Shown piece after piece: positions 18,845-27,322 of a stretch of DNA of 64,000 nt; the first letter of the stretch is position 1; the number at the start of each line of letters is the position of its first letter. This DNA is from Rhodococcus sp. BP22 (GTDB lineage Bacteria; Actinomycetota; Actinomycetes; Mycobacteriales; Mycobacteriaceae): assembly GCF_014281965.1 (NCBI RefSeq), contig NZ_JACFTB010000001.1, positions 372,001-436,000 on the forward strand, read 5' to 3'. The position numbers were made by a program, and so were the translations under genes. Under the pieces are notes generated by a model. That model worked only from the letters and a program-made list of their open reading frames with translations. It was not told where the DNA came from and searched no databases.

Positions 18845-19522
18845 TTGAACTTATTGAGCAAGTACGGCGATCAACTCGTCGACGCGTTCATCATGACGAT
18901 CAAGCTGACGGTTCTGTCCGCCGTGGGTGCATTGATCCTCGGTACGATCATCGCAGCGATGCGCGTTTCGCCTATCCCTGTCGCACGCGGCATCGCGGTT
19001 GCTTACGTCACGATCTTCCGTAACACTCCGCTGACGCTGATCATCCTGTTCACCTCGTTCGGCTTGTACCAGACGATGGGTGTCAGTCTTGCTCCGGAGA
19101 ATTCGCCGACGTTTCTGGTGGACAACAACATCCGGCTCGCCGTTCTCGGCCTGAGCGTCTATACCGCGTCGTTCGTCGCAGAGTCGTTGAGGTCCGGCAT
19201 CAACACCGTGCCCGTCGGCCAGGCGGAAGCGGGCCGTTCTCTGGGTATGACGTTCACCCAGAACATCACGATCGTTGTTCTCCCCCAGGCATTCCGCGCT
19301 GTCATCGCACCGCTGGGCAGTGTATTGATCGCGTTGACCAAGAACACGACCATCGCCTCGGTGATCGGTGTCGCGGAAGCATCTCTGCTCATGAAGACGA
19401 TGATCGAGAACGAAGCTGCGATCTTCGTCGTCGGTGGAATCTTTGCGCTCGGCTTCATCGTCCTGACGCTTCCAACCGGACTGCTGTTCGGATACCTCAG
19501 CAAGCGATTGGCGGTGAAGTGA
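18845..19522 (+). CDS. gluC: glutamate ABC transporter permease
   Basis: Membrane channel subunit, 225 aa, about five membrane helices. The cytoplasmic coupling loop (EAA motif) is [16 protein letters not shown] near residue 120-135, contacting GluA. The TTG start is weakly supported (AGGA eleven bases upstream) but the family begins with a short amphipathic stretch like [13 protein letters not shown], so a much later start is unlikely. Its stop overlaps the start of gluD. The pair forms a heterodimeric channel of the HisMQ type. Confidence 0.9.
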   Translation: MNLLSKYGDQLVDAFIMTIKLTVLSAVGALILGTIIAAMRVSPIPVARGIAVAYVTIFRNTPLTLIILFTSFGLYQTMGVSLAPENSPTFLVDNNIRLAVLGLSVYTASFVAESLRSGINTVPVGQAEAGRSLGMTFTQNITIVVLPQAFRAVIAPLGSVLIALTKNTTIASVIGVAEASLLMKTMIENEAAIFVVGGIFALGFIVLTLPTGLLFGYLSKRLAVK

Positions 19523-20403
19523 TGAGCGATGCTGTAGCTGTTCTCTACGACGTCCCGGGGCCGAAGGCGAAACTGAGGTACCGGATCCTCTCCGGTGCTG
19601 TTCTGCTCGTCTCTCTGGGCATCGCATATCTCATCTACTTGGCGCTCGATTCCAAAGGTCAGCTGACGGCTGACAAGTGGGATCCGTTCGTCACTGCCAG
19701 CACGTGGACTACGTATCTGCTTCCCGGTATCAAGGGAACTCTGATCGCGGCGGCGCTTTCGATCGTGTTCGCGTTGGTCCTCGGCGCTGTTCTCGGTATC
19801 GGCAGATTGTCCGACCATCGCGCCATCCGCATCGTGAGCGGTGTGCTGGTCGAACTGTTCCGCGCAGTTCCGGTGCTGATTCTGATGATCTTCTTGTACG
19901 CGGTCTATGCCGAGTATCAAGTCTTCAAGGTCAGTTACCTCGCTCTGGCTGCAGTAGTAACCGGTCTGACTCTTTACAACGGCTCTGTCATCGCCGAAAT
20001 CGTTCGGGCCGGTGTCAATTCGCTACCGAAAGGGCAGGCCGAAGCGGCCGACGCCTTGGGCATGCGAAAGAACCAGGTCATGCGGATCATCTTGCTGCCT
20101 CAGGCGATCACAGCGATGCTGCCGGCGATCATCTCGCAGATGGTGGTTGCACTGAAGGATTCGGCATTGGGCTACATCATCGGCTATGTCGAAGTGGTGC
20201 GAGCCGGACAGCAGGTAGGTGCGTTCTATGGCAACTACCTGCCTTCGCTCGTCATCGTTGCGGTCATCATGATCGTAATCAACTCGCTGCTCACCAAGCT
20301 GGCGACGGTTGTCGAGCGTCGATTACGTCAGAAGAAGCGAAAAACAGGTGGGACCGTCCTCGCAGCGTCGGACTTCGGCGGGGGCCCCGAAGGCGCAGCC
20401 TGA
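19519..20403 (+). CDS. gluD: glutamate ABC transporter permease
   Basis: Second channel subunit, 294 aa, longer than GluC because of an N-terminal cytosolic stretch and a C-terminal basic tail ([12 protein letters not shown]). About five to six membrane helices; EAA loop [18 protein letters not shown]. Start may be the GTG at 19519 (GTGA overlap with gluC) or the ATG directly after it; the difference is one residue. It is the last gene of the operon and is followed by a strong terminator 48 bases downstream, facing recX. Confidence 0.92.
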   Translation: MMSDAVAVLYDVPGPKAKLRYRILSGAVLLVSLGIAYLIYLALDSKGQLTADKWDPFVTASTWTTYLLPGIKGTLIAAALSIVFALVLGAVLGIGRLSDHRAIRIVSGVLVELFRAVPVLILMIFLYAVYAEYQVFKVSYLALAAVVTGLTLYNGSVIAEIVRAGVNSLPKGQAEAADALGMRKNQVMRIILLPQAITAMLPAIISQMVVALKDSALGYIIGYVEVVRAGQQVGAFYGNYLPSLVIVAVIMIVINSLLTKLATVVERRLRQKKRKTGGTVLAASDFGGGPEGAA

Positions 20404-20450
20404 ATCGTTGGACCGCACCGGTCACTGGACAGGCTGGTCTCGTACAGAGA

Positions 20451-20490
20451 GAAGAAGCCCGCAACACGTTTCGGTGTTGCGGGCTTCTTC
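20451..20490. terminator. bidirectional terminator between gluD and recX
   Basis: A perfect 17-bp stem, GAAGAAGCCCGCAACAC against its complement at 20474-20490, with the 6-nt loop GTTTCG. The outer GAAGAA/TTCTTC gives a pyrimidine-rich 3' side in both directions. It sits between the convergent ends of gluABCD and recA-recX and can stop transcription from both. Confidence 0.9.
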
Positions 20491-20521
20491 GGTATCGATG
20501 GCGACCGATCCGGGTGGACGA

Positions 20522-21115
20522 TCACCCGAACTCGTCACCGTCGAAATCTTGGGTATCGAGATGGTCCGAGTCCGAGTCCTCGGTACCGATCCGCGCGAGT
20601 TCGGCTTTCACGATTGCGTACGCCATTCCTGCCGAGTAGCCACGCCGAGCGAGCATTCCGACTAGTTTTCGCGCAATCTTGTCTCGTTCGGCACGGACAT
20701 CAGCTCCGGTTCCTGCAGGCACTGTCAGGTTGCGACAGCGCTTGTGGACAAGTTCCGTTGCCCGTGCGCGCTCGTCCTCGGCGTCTATTTGATCGAGAGC
20801 GTTGAGAGCATCCTCTTTGCTGACACCTTTGGTGCGCAGTTCGACGCTCAAGGCCCGCTTGCCTTTGCCCGAGTAGGTATGGCGTGAATGCACCCACTGC
20901 TCCGCAAAGGCCTGGTCGTCCACAAGGTTCGCGGCTTCCAACCTCGTCAGGACTGCATCCGCGACTTCCGGACTGAAACCCTTCTTGCTCAGGCGAGTCT
21001 CGAGCTCGTATCGGCTCCGTGCACGATCGGTGAGGAGCCGAAGGCAGACATCTTTTGCCTGCGCTTCGGTGCCGCCGCCGTCATTTCCTTGTTCTTGTTC
21101 GGATCGCTGTTTCAC
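20522..21115 (-). CDS. recX: regulatory protein RecX
   Basis: Small helical protein that binds RecA filaments and limits recombinase activity, 197 aa. RecX-type three-helix repeats are visible: LRLLTDRARSRYELETRLSK, then DDQAFAEQWVHSRHTYSGKG, and a C-terminal repeat ending in GYSAGMAYAIVKAELAR. The GTG start lies 15 bases after the recA stop, with no strong ribosome site, so translation probably depends on readthrough from recA. The C-terminal 20 residues are acidic. recA-recX is a conserved damage-response operon in actinobacteria. Confidence 0.95.
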   Translation of the reverse strand: MKQRSEQEQGNDGGGTEAQAKDVCLRLLTDRARSRYELETRLSKKGFSPEVADAVLTRLEAANLVDDQAFAEQWVHSRHTYSGKGKRALSVELRTKGVSKEDALNALDQIDAEDERARATELVHKRCRNLTVPAGTGADVRAERDKIARKLVGMLARRGYSAGMAYAIVKAELARIGTEDSDSDHLDTQDFDGDEFG

Positions 21116-21130
21116 AGCGGGTCACCCGTG

Positions 21131-22171
21131 TCAGAACTCGACCGGAGCAGCCTTCTCGTCATCGACAGCCGTGACGTCGGCACCGATCTGCAGCTTCTCC
21201 ATGATCTTCTTCTCGATCTCGTCACGGATATCGGGATTCTCGAGCATGAACTTGCGGGCGTTCTCCTTGCCCTGACCCAGCTGATCACCGTCATAGGTGA
21301 ACCAAGATCCCGACTTGCGGATAAATCCGTGCTCGACCCCCATGTCGATGAGCGAGCCTTCACGGCTGATGCCCTTGCCGTAAATGATGTCGAACTCCGC
21401 CTGCTTGAACGGCGGCGCAACCTTGTTCTTGACGACCTTGACGCGGGTGCGGTTACCGATTGCTTCGGTGCCGTCCTTGAGCGTCTCGATACGCCGGATA
21501 TCGAGACGGATGGAGGCGTAGAACTTGAGAGCCTTACCGCCCGTCGTAGTTTCGGGTGAGCCGAACATGACGCCGATCTTTTCGCGCAGCTGGTTGATGA
21601 AGATGACCGTGGTGCCGGAGTTGCTCATGGCACCGGTCATCTTGCGTAGCGCTTGGCTCATCAGTCGGGCCTGAAGACCGACGTGACTGTCACCCATTTC
21701 GCCTTCGATCTCGGCTCGGGGTACGAGAGCGGCCACCGAGTCGATGACCACGATGTCGAGAGCGCCCGAACGAACCAGCATGTCCGCAATTTCGAGTGCT
21801 TGTTCGCCCGTATCCGGCTGCGAGACGAGCAATGCGTCGGTATCGACACCGAGCTTCTGCGCGTAGTCAGGATCGAGTGCGTGCTCAGCGTCGATGAAGG
21901 CAGCGATTCCGCCGGCACGCTGAGCACTGGCCACTGCATGCAACGCGACAGTCGTCTTACCTGAGGACTCCGGGCCGTAGACCTCGACGACACGGCCACG
22001 CGGCAGTCCACCGATACCGAGCGCGACGTCCAGAGCAATGGAACCGGTGGGGATGACAGCAATAGGTTGGCGGACCTCATCACCGAGGCGCATCACCGAT
22101 CCCTTACCGAAATTCTTGTCGATCTGCGCAAGTGCGAGATCGAGTGCTTTGTCGCGATCGTATGCAGCCAT
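21131..22171 (-). CDS. recA: recombinase RecA
   Basis: Forms ATP-dependent filaments on single-stranded DNA, drives strand exchange and triggers LexA self-cleavage. 346 aa, full length and without the intein that interrupts M. tuberculosis RecA. Walker A GPESSGKT at 66-73; Walker [15 protein letters not shown] near 140; the L1-L2 DNA-binding region includes [21 protein letters not shown]. The acidic C-terminal tail is present. Good upstream GGAG. Expression is expected to be damage-inducible from two different kinds of site upstream: a RecA-NDp-type promoter at 22229-22251 and a LexA box at 22295-22310. Confidence 0.98.
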   Translation of the reverse strand: MAAYDRDKALDLALAQIDKNFGKGSVMRLGDEVRQPIAVIPTGSIALDVALGIGGLPRGRVVEVYGPESSGKTTVALHAVASAQRAGGIAAFIDAEHALDPDYAQKLGVDTDALLVSQPDTGEQALEIADMLVRSGALDIVVIDSVAALVPRAEIEGEMGDSHVGLQARLMSQALRKMTGAMSNSGTTVIFINQLREKIGVMFGSPETTTGGKALKFYASIRLDIRRIETLKDGTEAIGNRTRVKVVKNKVAPPFKQAEFDIIYGKGISREGSLIDMGVEHGFIRKSGSWFTYDGDQLGQGKENARKFMLENPDIRDEIEKKIMEKLQIGADVTAVDDEKAAPVEF

Positions 22172-22228
22172 CGTGATCTCCTCAGTGTGGTCTGTGACAG
22201 CGTGGTCTCGTTGAGCGTGTTGTCGGTA

Positions 22229-22251
22229 ACGGTAGAGCTGGGTACCGACAA
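22229..22251 (-). promoter_or_regulatory. RecA-NDp / PafBC-type promoter of recA
   Basis: On the minus strand TTGTCGGTA (22243-22251), exactly eight bases, then TACCGT (22229-22234). This fits the actinobacterial LexA-independent damage motif TTGTCRGTG-N8-TANNNT at all but one position. A second TTGTCGGTA in inverted orientation lies at 22220-22228, giving a 32-bp symmetric arrangement. The predicted start leaves a leader of about 50 nt. Confidence 0.8.
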
Positions 22252-22294
22252 GAACTGCCCGAGACCGCTGTGTAACCGAATGACACCAGCATAG

Positions 22295-22310
22295 GGGAAC
22301 ACCTGTTCGA
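22295..22310 (-). promoter_or_regulatory. LexA (SOS) box upstream of recA
   Basis: Minus strand TCGAAC-AGGT-GTTCCC; the actinobacterial SOS box is TCGAAC-N4-GTTCGA, so 14 of the 16 positions (including the four free ones) fit. It lies between the DUF3046 stop and the RecA-NDp promoter, about 125 bp before the recA ATG. Confidence 0.8.
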
Positions 22311-22345
22311 TTGCATCAGGTGGCTCCTGGACACGCCGCAGAGAA

Positions 22346-22540
22346 TCACCACCGTGATTTGGGCACGTCGAATTCACTACACAGAGCACGCCATACATCG
22401 CGGGGATCGACACCTGCTTCGATCGCTTCCGCTCCCGTCATACCGTTGAGACCAGTGATGACGTGATCGACCAGTATCGAGTCACCACGCATCCGGCCGA
22501 ACTCCTCGACGAGCAATTCCTGGAACTGGGTCAATCGCAC
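22346..22540 (-). CDS. DUF3046 family protein (Rv2738c-like)
   Basis: 64 aa, small acidic protein of unknown function conserved next to recA in actinobacteria. Whole sequence is family-typical: MRLTQFQELLVEEFGRM at the start, then LNGMTGAEAIEAGVDPRDVW, ending FDVPKSRW. The GTG start is six bases after a TACGGT box, suggesting a leaderless transcript begun inside the 24-bp gap behind the glycosyltransferase gene. The SOS box of recA lies directly after its stop codon, so readthrough from here would join the recA mRNA. Confidence 0.88.
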   Translation of the reverse strand: MRLTQFQELLVEEFGRMRGDSILVDHVITGLNGMTGAEAIEAGVDPRDVWRALCSEFDVPKSRW

Positions 22541-22546
22541 TGGACA

Positions 22547-22552
22547 ACCGTA
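22547..22552 (-). promoter_or_regulatory. -10 box of the DUF3046 gene (leaderless)
   Basis: TACGGT on the minus strand, six bases before the GTG at 22540. Confidence 0.45.
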
Positions 22553-22564
22553 ACCGAGGACGCG

Positions 22565-23713
22565 TCACCGCAGAACGTCGCGGCACACCTCTACGGGATC
22601 CTCCACCTCGGCAGCACTCGCCGACGCCGAGCGTGCAGCATTGGTGAAACTTTCACTCCCGAGGACACGGAGCACGGCGTCCGCGATTGCTCCAGGGGTC
22701 GGCGGACGAACAACGACCGCACTCCCCTGCCGTGCCGCGCGATTGGCCAGTTCCCATTGATCTCCACCACCGGGGATCGCGACGACGGGGACTCCATGGA
22801 TCAGGGCTTTCGCCAACAACCCGTGCCCTGACCCACATATGACGACGTCTGCGTGGTCGAGGAGATGGTCCTGTCGGCCGAGCCCCGCGGTAGCCCAGCC
22901 CGGTAGTTCGGCCGGGGGCTCGTCGAGCATCGAGGCGACCAACCGCACCCCGCTCCCCGCAAGGCCTTCCAAGGTCGCCTCGAGCATTCCCTGGGCGCCG
23001 GTGAACGCCGTCGACGGGGCCACCATGACCACAGGGCCGTCGCCAGGCGGCATCGGCAGGACTTCTGTTGTCGGCTCCCACAGCAGCGGCCCGACGACGT
23101 GCGCCTCGACCGGCCAGTCCGGCCTCGGAACCTCCAGGGCTGGGATGGTGGCGATCAGGCGCGCAGCGGGCCCAGGATCTTCGGCGGGCAGGCCGACACC
23201 GACACGTGCGGCTCCGCGCTGAGACTTTCCCTGGGCTATGGATCTGCCGGTTGCGGCACGCATCAACGTGTCCCGTAGTCGACCCCGGACACCTGTCCCC
23301 GGGGCAAGGCCGCTCCCGATCGGAGGCAATCCCTTCGAGGGTGCGTACAACGGGTGCGGTGACAATTCCACCCACGGAATGCCGAGCCGTTCGGCGGCTA
23401 AACCGCCTCCCGCGGTGAGGATGTCGGATACGACCAGATCAACATCGGCATTCTTCAGATCCGGCAACAGTTCGGTGGAGATGAAAGCTGCCCGCGAATG
23501 AATCCGCTGGCCTGCATCCATATCGTCGTCCTCGGGCCGCGGTGTCAGCCCTTTGAGCAACCGAGTGTCTATACCCACGGCCGTGGCCGCATCGATCCAC
23601 CTCGAACCGGTGAACAGTATCGGCACATCACCTGCGGAGGCGAACAGGTGGCACAGCGCAATAGCGGGAAAGGCATGCCCTGGGTCGGGGCCGGCTACCA
23701 CAGCTACTCGCAC
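22565..23713 (-). CDS. GT-B fold glycosyltransferase (Rv2739c-like)
   Basis: 382 aa, predicted nucleotide-sugar-dependent transferase of the UGT/MGT type. The N-terminal VRVAVVAGPDPGHAFPAIAL is the acceptor-domain start with its glycine-rich turn; the C-terminal donor domain contains the HADVVICGSGHGLLAKALIHGVPVVAIP pattern, with GSGHG where related enzymes have GHGG. Acceptor unknown; the M. tuberculosis homologue at the same place is also uncharacterised. I start it at the GTG 23713, where family homology begins; the longer frame to 23848 would run into the tetR gene. It follows tetR by 70 bases and may be its target. Confidence 0.82.
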   Translation of the reverse strand: MRVAVVAGPDPGHAFPAIALCHLFASAGDVPILFTGSRWIDAATAVGIDTRLLKGLTPRPEDDDMDAGQRIHSRAAFISTELLPDLKNADVDLVVSDILTAGGGLAAERLGIPWVELSPHPLYAPSKGLPPIGSGLAPGTGVRGRLRDTLMRAATGRSIAQGKSQRGAARVGVGLPAEDPGPAARLIATIPALEVPRPDWPVEAHVVGPLLWEPTTEVLPMPPGDGPVVMVAPSTAFTGAQGMLEATLEGLAGSGVRLVASMLDEPPAELPGWATAGLGRQDHLLDHADVVICGSGHGLLAKALIHGVPVVAIPGGGDQWELANRAARQGSAVVVRPPTPGAIADAVLRVLGSESFTNAARSASASAAEVEDPVEVCRDVLR

Positions 23714-23783
23714 GCCGCTCAGAGTGCCATACCAACGTGGTCGCCGAGTACCTGCCTGCTCGAAGCCGAGTCGACCTCGGGCA

Positions 23784-24461
23784 TCACCGATCGAGCGGAC
23801 GCAGGTACGAGTCCACGGCGTAGGCGAACTCGGCGACCAAATCGTCACCCGGGATACGACCCGACACCATCTCTGCCGACTGCACAGCGGACTGGACCAT
23901 CAACAGCAACACGGTCGCCATATGACTCGGCACGCCATCTCGGATCGACGAATCTCGTTGGCCACCTTCGATGATGGGCACCAAGCCGTCGATGATCAGC
24001 GATTGGCTCCTACCGAGGCGGTGCAGGATGTAGGTGGCGAGGATTTCGGGATCGGAACGGAGGATTTTGACGAACAATGGATGGATGCGTATGCCGTCGG
24101 CTGCCGCCGAGACCGAGGACGTGATCTGCCGACGAGCCGAGGCATCAGGATCGAATCTCGGAATCACCGCGCCGATCTCGCGTGTCAGCAGGCTGGAGAC
24201 CACTGCTCGGGTGTCGGACCAACGCCGGTAGACGGTCGGGCGGCTGACTTTAGCCCGACGGGCGATCTCGGCGAGAGTGGTCCGGCGGACCCCGTATTCG
24301 AGAATGCACGAGCGTGCAGCGTCGAGCACCTGATTTTCGACCGAGGAAATGGCGATGTCGTCGGCGGAGGTCTCGCCCAGTTCGGTCTGCTGACTCACTC
24401 CTGCACCCCGTTCATCTCCGCGATTCGTTTGCTGATCCAACGCCTTCACCGAACTATGCAC
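23784..24461 (-). CDS. TetR-family transcriptional regulator
   Basis: 225 aa as drawn. The DNA-binding domain is clear: LDAARSCILEYGVRRTTLAE, then ARRAKVSRPTVYRRWSDTRA at about residues 62-85. The C-terminal ligand domain is all-helical and not assignable. The start is uncertain: GTG 24461 gives an unusual polar 40-residue lead, and GTG 24398 is an alternative. A TACAAT box at 24493-24498 is the best promoter upstream. The glycosyltransferase gene follows on the same strand, and the small membrane gene precedes it; either could be regulated. Confidence 0.85.
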   Translation of the reverse strand: MHSSVKALDQQTNRGDERGAGVSQQTELGETSADDIAISSVENQVLDAARSCILEYGVRRTTLAEIARRAKVSRPTVYRRWSDTRAVVSSLLTREIGAVIPRFDPDASARRQITSSVSAAADGIRIHPLFVKILRSDPEILATYILHRLGRSQSLIIDGLVPIIEGGQRDSSIRDGVPSHMATVLLLMVQSAVQSAEMVSGRIPGDDLVAEFAYAVDSYLRPLDR

Positions 24462-24545
24462 GCACCCGGTTACACACGGCTCGATGTGAAAAATTGTAGT
24501 TCATGTGCGACTGCCCGACCGTCGAGCTACCCAGCTGATCGCCGA

Positions 24546-24719
24546 TCAGAGCTTGGTCAAGTCTCGATTCTCCTTACCGGTGACTGCCTTGACCAAGCAG
24601 TACAACCCGAAGACGATGGCGCCGGCGACGGCTATCGCGAACATTCCTTTGATTACTGCTCCGAAGACGGCGAACGCGAGCCATACCAAAGCGATGATGC
24701 CGAGGATTTTCCAGAACAT
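24546..24719 (-). CDS. 57-residue membrane protein
   Basis: Two hydrophobic stretches, MFWKILGIIALVWLAFAVFG and FAIAVAGAIVFGLYCLV, joined by a short loop, then a charged tail KAVTGKENRDLTKL. Predicted helical hairpin in the membrane. The ATG at 24719 has AGAGAG at proper distance and begins directly with the first helix; a frame reaching 24761 adds 14 polar residues without support. It lies downstream of clgR-pspA-pspM on the same strand, where other actinobacteria also carry small envelope genes, but I cannot name it. Confidence 0.7.
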   Translation of the reverse strand: MFWKILGIIALVWLAFAVFGAVIKGMFAIAVAGAIVFGLYCLVKAVTGKENRDLTKL

Positions 24720-24850
24720 TTTTTCATCTCTCTTTCCCTGTGTCGACACCGATCCTGACATGCCGGATACACGAAATCACTGGGTCCGCAACGAGATCAG
24801 GGAAAGATGGGTGATGACCCCGACGTGGTCCTGTTCAGACTTGATCCCAT

Positions 24851-25684
24851 TCAGGGGTGACGGCGCCGGATCTCGGCTAGTTCCTCCAGCGCGAAGGCCC
24901 AGCCTTGGAGTCTGTCCGTAGCGGACGACAGCTCAGCGCGCCGGGCGGCGACAGCACTCGACGGCATTCCGGTCGGAGAGGTAAGCCTCGCGGCCGCTTC
25001 TACGAGTTCCTCGTATTGATCCACACCGGCTTCGAGTTCGGCGGCAGCTCCGCTGATCGAGCTGGTCAGATGAACTCCGGCTCGTGTGTTGGACTCCGCT
25101 GCACGCTCCATCGCGACTATGTCGGTTGCCATGTCGGTGAGCGCGGCGGCCGCGGAGTAGGCCACTTCGGTGGTCTCCAGAATGTCCTCGGAGGCGATCG
25201 ATTCCGACCTCAGCAGAACTCCGGTCAGCTCGTACAGGCTCCGTTGCGCACCTGCCAGTCGGTTCATCGACGTAAATGCCGAAGAGTGCCGCGCAGGAAG
25301 CATGCTCTTCCCCGGCTTCCGAGCCGGCAGTGGCTCGGACTTCAACTGCTTGTATCGGGTGATCGCGAAAACAGTGGGTACGGCGAGGAGTGCGGCGCCG
25401 CCGCCGGTTGCGATCATCGTCCATTCCGGCGCAGACGCCACGGCAAGCCCAGCCGTCGACAGCGCGGAAGCGCCGGTGGCTCCGCCGAACCACGATCCAC
25501 GCCGGCGTGCTCGACGAACTCGCCGAATCTGCTTCTGACGAGGATCGTTCCATCTACCTGCAGCCTCGATGACGGACTCGCCGATTCGGCGTGCCGCGTC
25601 TGCTGCATCCTTGGCGGCCGACATCGTGCTGGAAACAGACATGGCCGACCACGTAGGTGGTCGGCCATGTTGTTGTTTCGTCAT
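24851..25684 (-). CDS. pspM: PspA-associated membrane protein PspM (Rv2743c-like)
   Basis: 277 aa. Basic N-terminal region (RRVRRARRRGSWFGG near 60-75) leads into two adjacent membrane helices at about 75-110, then a long helical cytosolic domain. In M. tuberculosis the gene after pspA encodes the membrane partner that anchors PspA (PspM, Rv2743c), and the topology here matches. Similarity is otherwise modest, so the name rests on position and topology. It starts 28 bases after the pspA stop, at the ATG 25684; a TTG five codons up is an alternative. Role: envelope stress response at the inner membrane. Confidence 0.7.
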   Translation of the reverse strand: MTKQQHGRPPTWSAMSVSSTMSAAKDAADAARRIGESVIEAAGRWNDPRQKQIRRVRRARRRGSWFGGATGASALSTAGLAVASAPEWTMIATGGGAALLAVPTVFAITRYKQLKSEPLPARKPGKSMLPARHSSAFTSMNRLAGAQRSLYELTGVLLRSESIASEDILETTEVAYSAAAALTDMATDIVAMERAAESNTRAGVHLTSSISGAAAELEAGVDQYEELVEAAARLTSPTGMPSSAVAARRAELSSATDRLQGWAFALEELAEIRRRHP

Positions 25685-25711
25685 ACTCGCAGGATCCAAG
25701 TCGGCTACGCG

Positions 25712-26527
25712 TCAGTGCTGCGCAGGTGGTTCTGGAGTTGCATTGGGTGTCTTGGCAATCGACGGCTTGGATGTTCCCGTCGCGTTGCCGGATGGGAGAG
25801 CGTCACCTGCCATCGAAGCGCGGATCTGCTCGAGACGGCTGTGCCCGGCCATCTGAACCGACGCCTGCTGCACCTCCATCATCCGACCCGACACGGTGTT
25901 CTGCGCCAGTTCGGCCGAGCCGAGTGCATCTGCGTAGCGACGTTCGATCTTGTCGCGAACGGCATCGAGGCTCGGGGTGTTACCTGGCGCGGACAGCGTG
26001 CTGTCCATCGAGCGGAGTGATTCGCTGACCTTCTCCTGCATCTTCGCCTGCTCGAGCTGGCTGAGCAGTTTTGTACGCTCGGCCACCTTGGCCTGTAGAG
26101 CCATAGCGTTCTGCTCCACGGCCTTCTTTGCCTGCGATGCGGCCTGCAAAGACTGATCGTGTAGGACCTTGAGGTCCTCGACACCCTGCTCAGCGGTAAC
26201 GAGCTGAGCTGCGAATGCCTCAGCAGCATTTGTGTACTGCGTCGCTTTGTCGACATCGCCTGCAGAGGACGCCTGGTCGGCAAGTGTGACTGCCTGGCGA
26301 GCGTTCGCATTCAGCTTCTCGACCTCGTCGAGCTGACGGCTCAGCTTCATCTCCAGCTGACGCTGGTTGCCGATAACCGAGGCCGCTTGCTGAGACAGCG
26401 CCTGGTGCTGCCGCTGTGCATCCTCGATTGCCTGCTGAATCTGAACCTTGGGGTCGGCCTTCTCGTCGATCTTGGAATTGAAGAGCGCCATCATGTACTT
26501 CCAGGCTTTGACGAAAGGATTAGCCAT
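25712..26527 (-). CDS. pspA: phage shock protein A (PspA/IM30 family)
   Basis: 271 aa peripheral membrane protein that oligomerises on damaged inner membrane and protects it. The N-terminal amphipathic region [20 protein letters not shown] and [18 protein letters not shown] are diagnostic. The centre is a long coiled coil (residues 25-185). The C-terminal 30 residues are Pro/Ala/Thr-rich and probably disordered. It lies 94 bases after clgR and before pspM, the order of the mycobacterial psp operon. In M. tuberculosis, ClgR activates this operon under envelope stress; whether that holds here is inferred. Confidence 0.95.
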   Translation of the reverse strand: MANPFVKAWKYMMALFNSKIDEKADPKVQIQQAIEDAQRQHQALSQQAASVIGNQRQLEMKLSRQLDEVEKLNANARQAVTLADQASSAGDVDKATQYTNAAEAFAAQLVTAEQGVEDLKVLHDQSLQAASQAKKAVEQNAMALQAKVAERTKLLSQLEQAKMQEKVSESLRSMDSTLSAPGNTPSLDAVRDKIERRYADALGSAELAQNTVSGRMMEVQQASVQMAGHSRLEQIRASMAGDALPSGNATGTSKPSIAKTPNATPEPPAQH

Positions 26528-26621
26528 GGGTTGATCCTGCCTCCATCTTTGGCGCCGCGTTGCACGCGTAGTGGGTGAACATGCACGTGTGGGAAAGGAT
26601 ACTGGTTGCGGCTATCCGGTG

Positions 26622-27002
26622 TCAGGCTGCTGCGAGTGCACGTGCGGGCGCAGGGATGACGACGCGGGTCTCACCGGCAATACGTGGCGACCCGTTACCG
26701 CTCATCTTCGACGACCCGGTGTCGGCGGTAGGCAGCGCGATGCCGTCGGCCGTCGAGGCAGGGCCGGTGGACACGAGCAGCGAGTCACTGACGTCGCTCA
26801 TCACGTCGGACAACGGAACCGCCAACGCGGTGCAGATGGCGGCGAGCAGTTCGCTCGACGCCTCTTTCCTGCCTCGTTCGACTTCCGACAGATATCCGAG
26901 GCTCACGCGCGCGGTGTTCGAGACCTCGCGCAGTGTGCGACTCTGTGCGACGCGAGTGCGCCGCAGACTGTCGCCGAGTGCTTCACGCAATAGCAGCGCC
27001 AT
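26622..27002 (-). CDS. clgR: XRE-family regulator ClgR
   Basis: 126 aa transcription activator of clp protease and psp genes. The HTH is at about 10-65: [20 protein letters not shown], then [20 protein letters not shown], followed by LAVPLSDVM, all typical of ClgR. The ATG at 27002 is preceded by GGAGGAG and starts [10 protein letters not shown] as in other ClgR proteins; the longer frame reaches into 15-bp repeats and is not supported. C-terminal half is variable. Normally pgsA, cinA and clgR are consecutive in related genomes; here cinA is reduced to a remnant directly upstream. Confidence 0.92.
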   Translation of the reverse strand: MALLLREALGDSLRRTRVAQSRTLREVSNTARVSLGYLSEVERGRKEASSELLAAICTALAVPLSDVMSDVSDSLLVSTGPASTADGIALPTADTGSSKMSGNGSPRIAGETRVVIPAPARALAAA

Positions 27003-27015
27003 CTCGCTCCTCCTC

Positions 27016-27060
27016 GTTCGAATCCATGTCGTTCGAATCCATGTCGATCGAATCAATGTC
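27016..27060. repeat. three 15-bp tandem repeats just upstream of clgR
   Basis: GTTCGAATCCATGTC at 27016-27030 and 27031-27045 is exact; the third copy 27046-27060 has two changes. Each intact copy contains the palindrome TTCGAA. The array ends seven bases before the clgR ribosome site and lies in non-coding DNA, so it could be a reiterated binding site or a slippage product. Confidence 0.9.
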
Positions 27061-27093
27061 TCGTTCGTTTTCAGCTACATCGACCATCTTCAG

Positions 27094-27322
27094 CTACAAC
27101 GCTGGGTGGGGCCCGATTGGTTCCCGACCCTTTACGTCGCCGCGCCGGCTCACCCGTCGAAACAGCTCCGAGATCGCACTACGGACTGTATCGCGTCGGA
27201 TTGCCAGACGGTCGCCCGACAGTCGGAGTTTCTGCACCTGAGTCTCGTCGGGGCCCGCGACGGCGACGAAGACCGTCCCCAACTCGCGTCCGTCTTGACC
27301 CCTCGACGAGCGGGTCGGTCAC
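27094..27322 (-). pseudogene. cinA: cinA remnant with large internal deletion
   Basis: The minus-strand frame ending at 27094 reads QDGRELGTVFVAVAGPDETQ, VQKLRLSGDRLAIRRDTVRS and AISELFRRV, which is the C-terminal end of the CinA/PncC nicotinamide-nucleotide amidase domain (GTVFVAVAGP, SGDRxAIRR). Just upstream, in another frame and overlapping the pgsA stop by GTGA, is VTDPLVEG, a typical CinA N-terminus. About 100 codons that should lie between them are missing and the two ends are out of frame, so no working enzyme can be made. Position between pgsA and clgR is exactly where cinA belongs. This fills most of the 316-bp gap before clgR. Confidence 0.8.

Noticed and set aside
21131..22171. 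RecA intein as in M. tuberculosis
   Set aside because: The reading frame is continuous at normal length with no intein blocks.
27016..27060. CRISPR-like reading of the 15-bp repeats
   Set aside because: Units are contiguous with no spacers, too short, and no cas gene is present.
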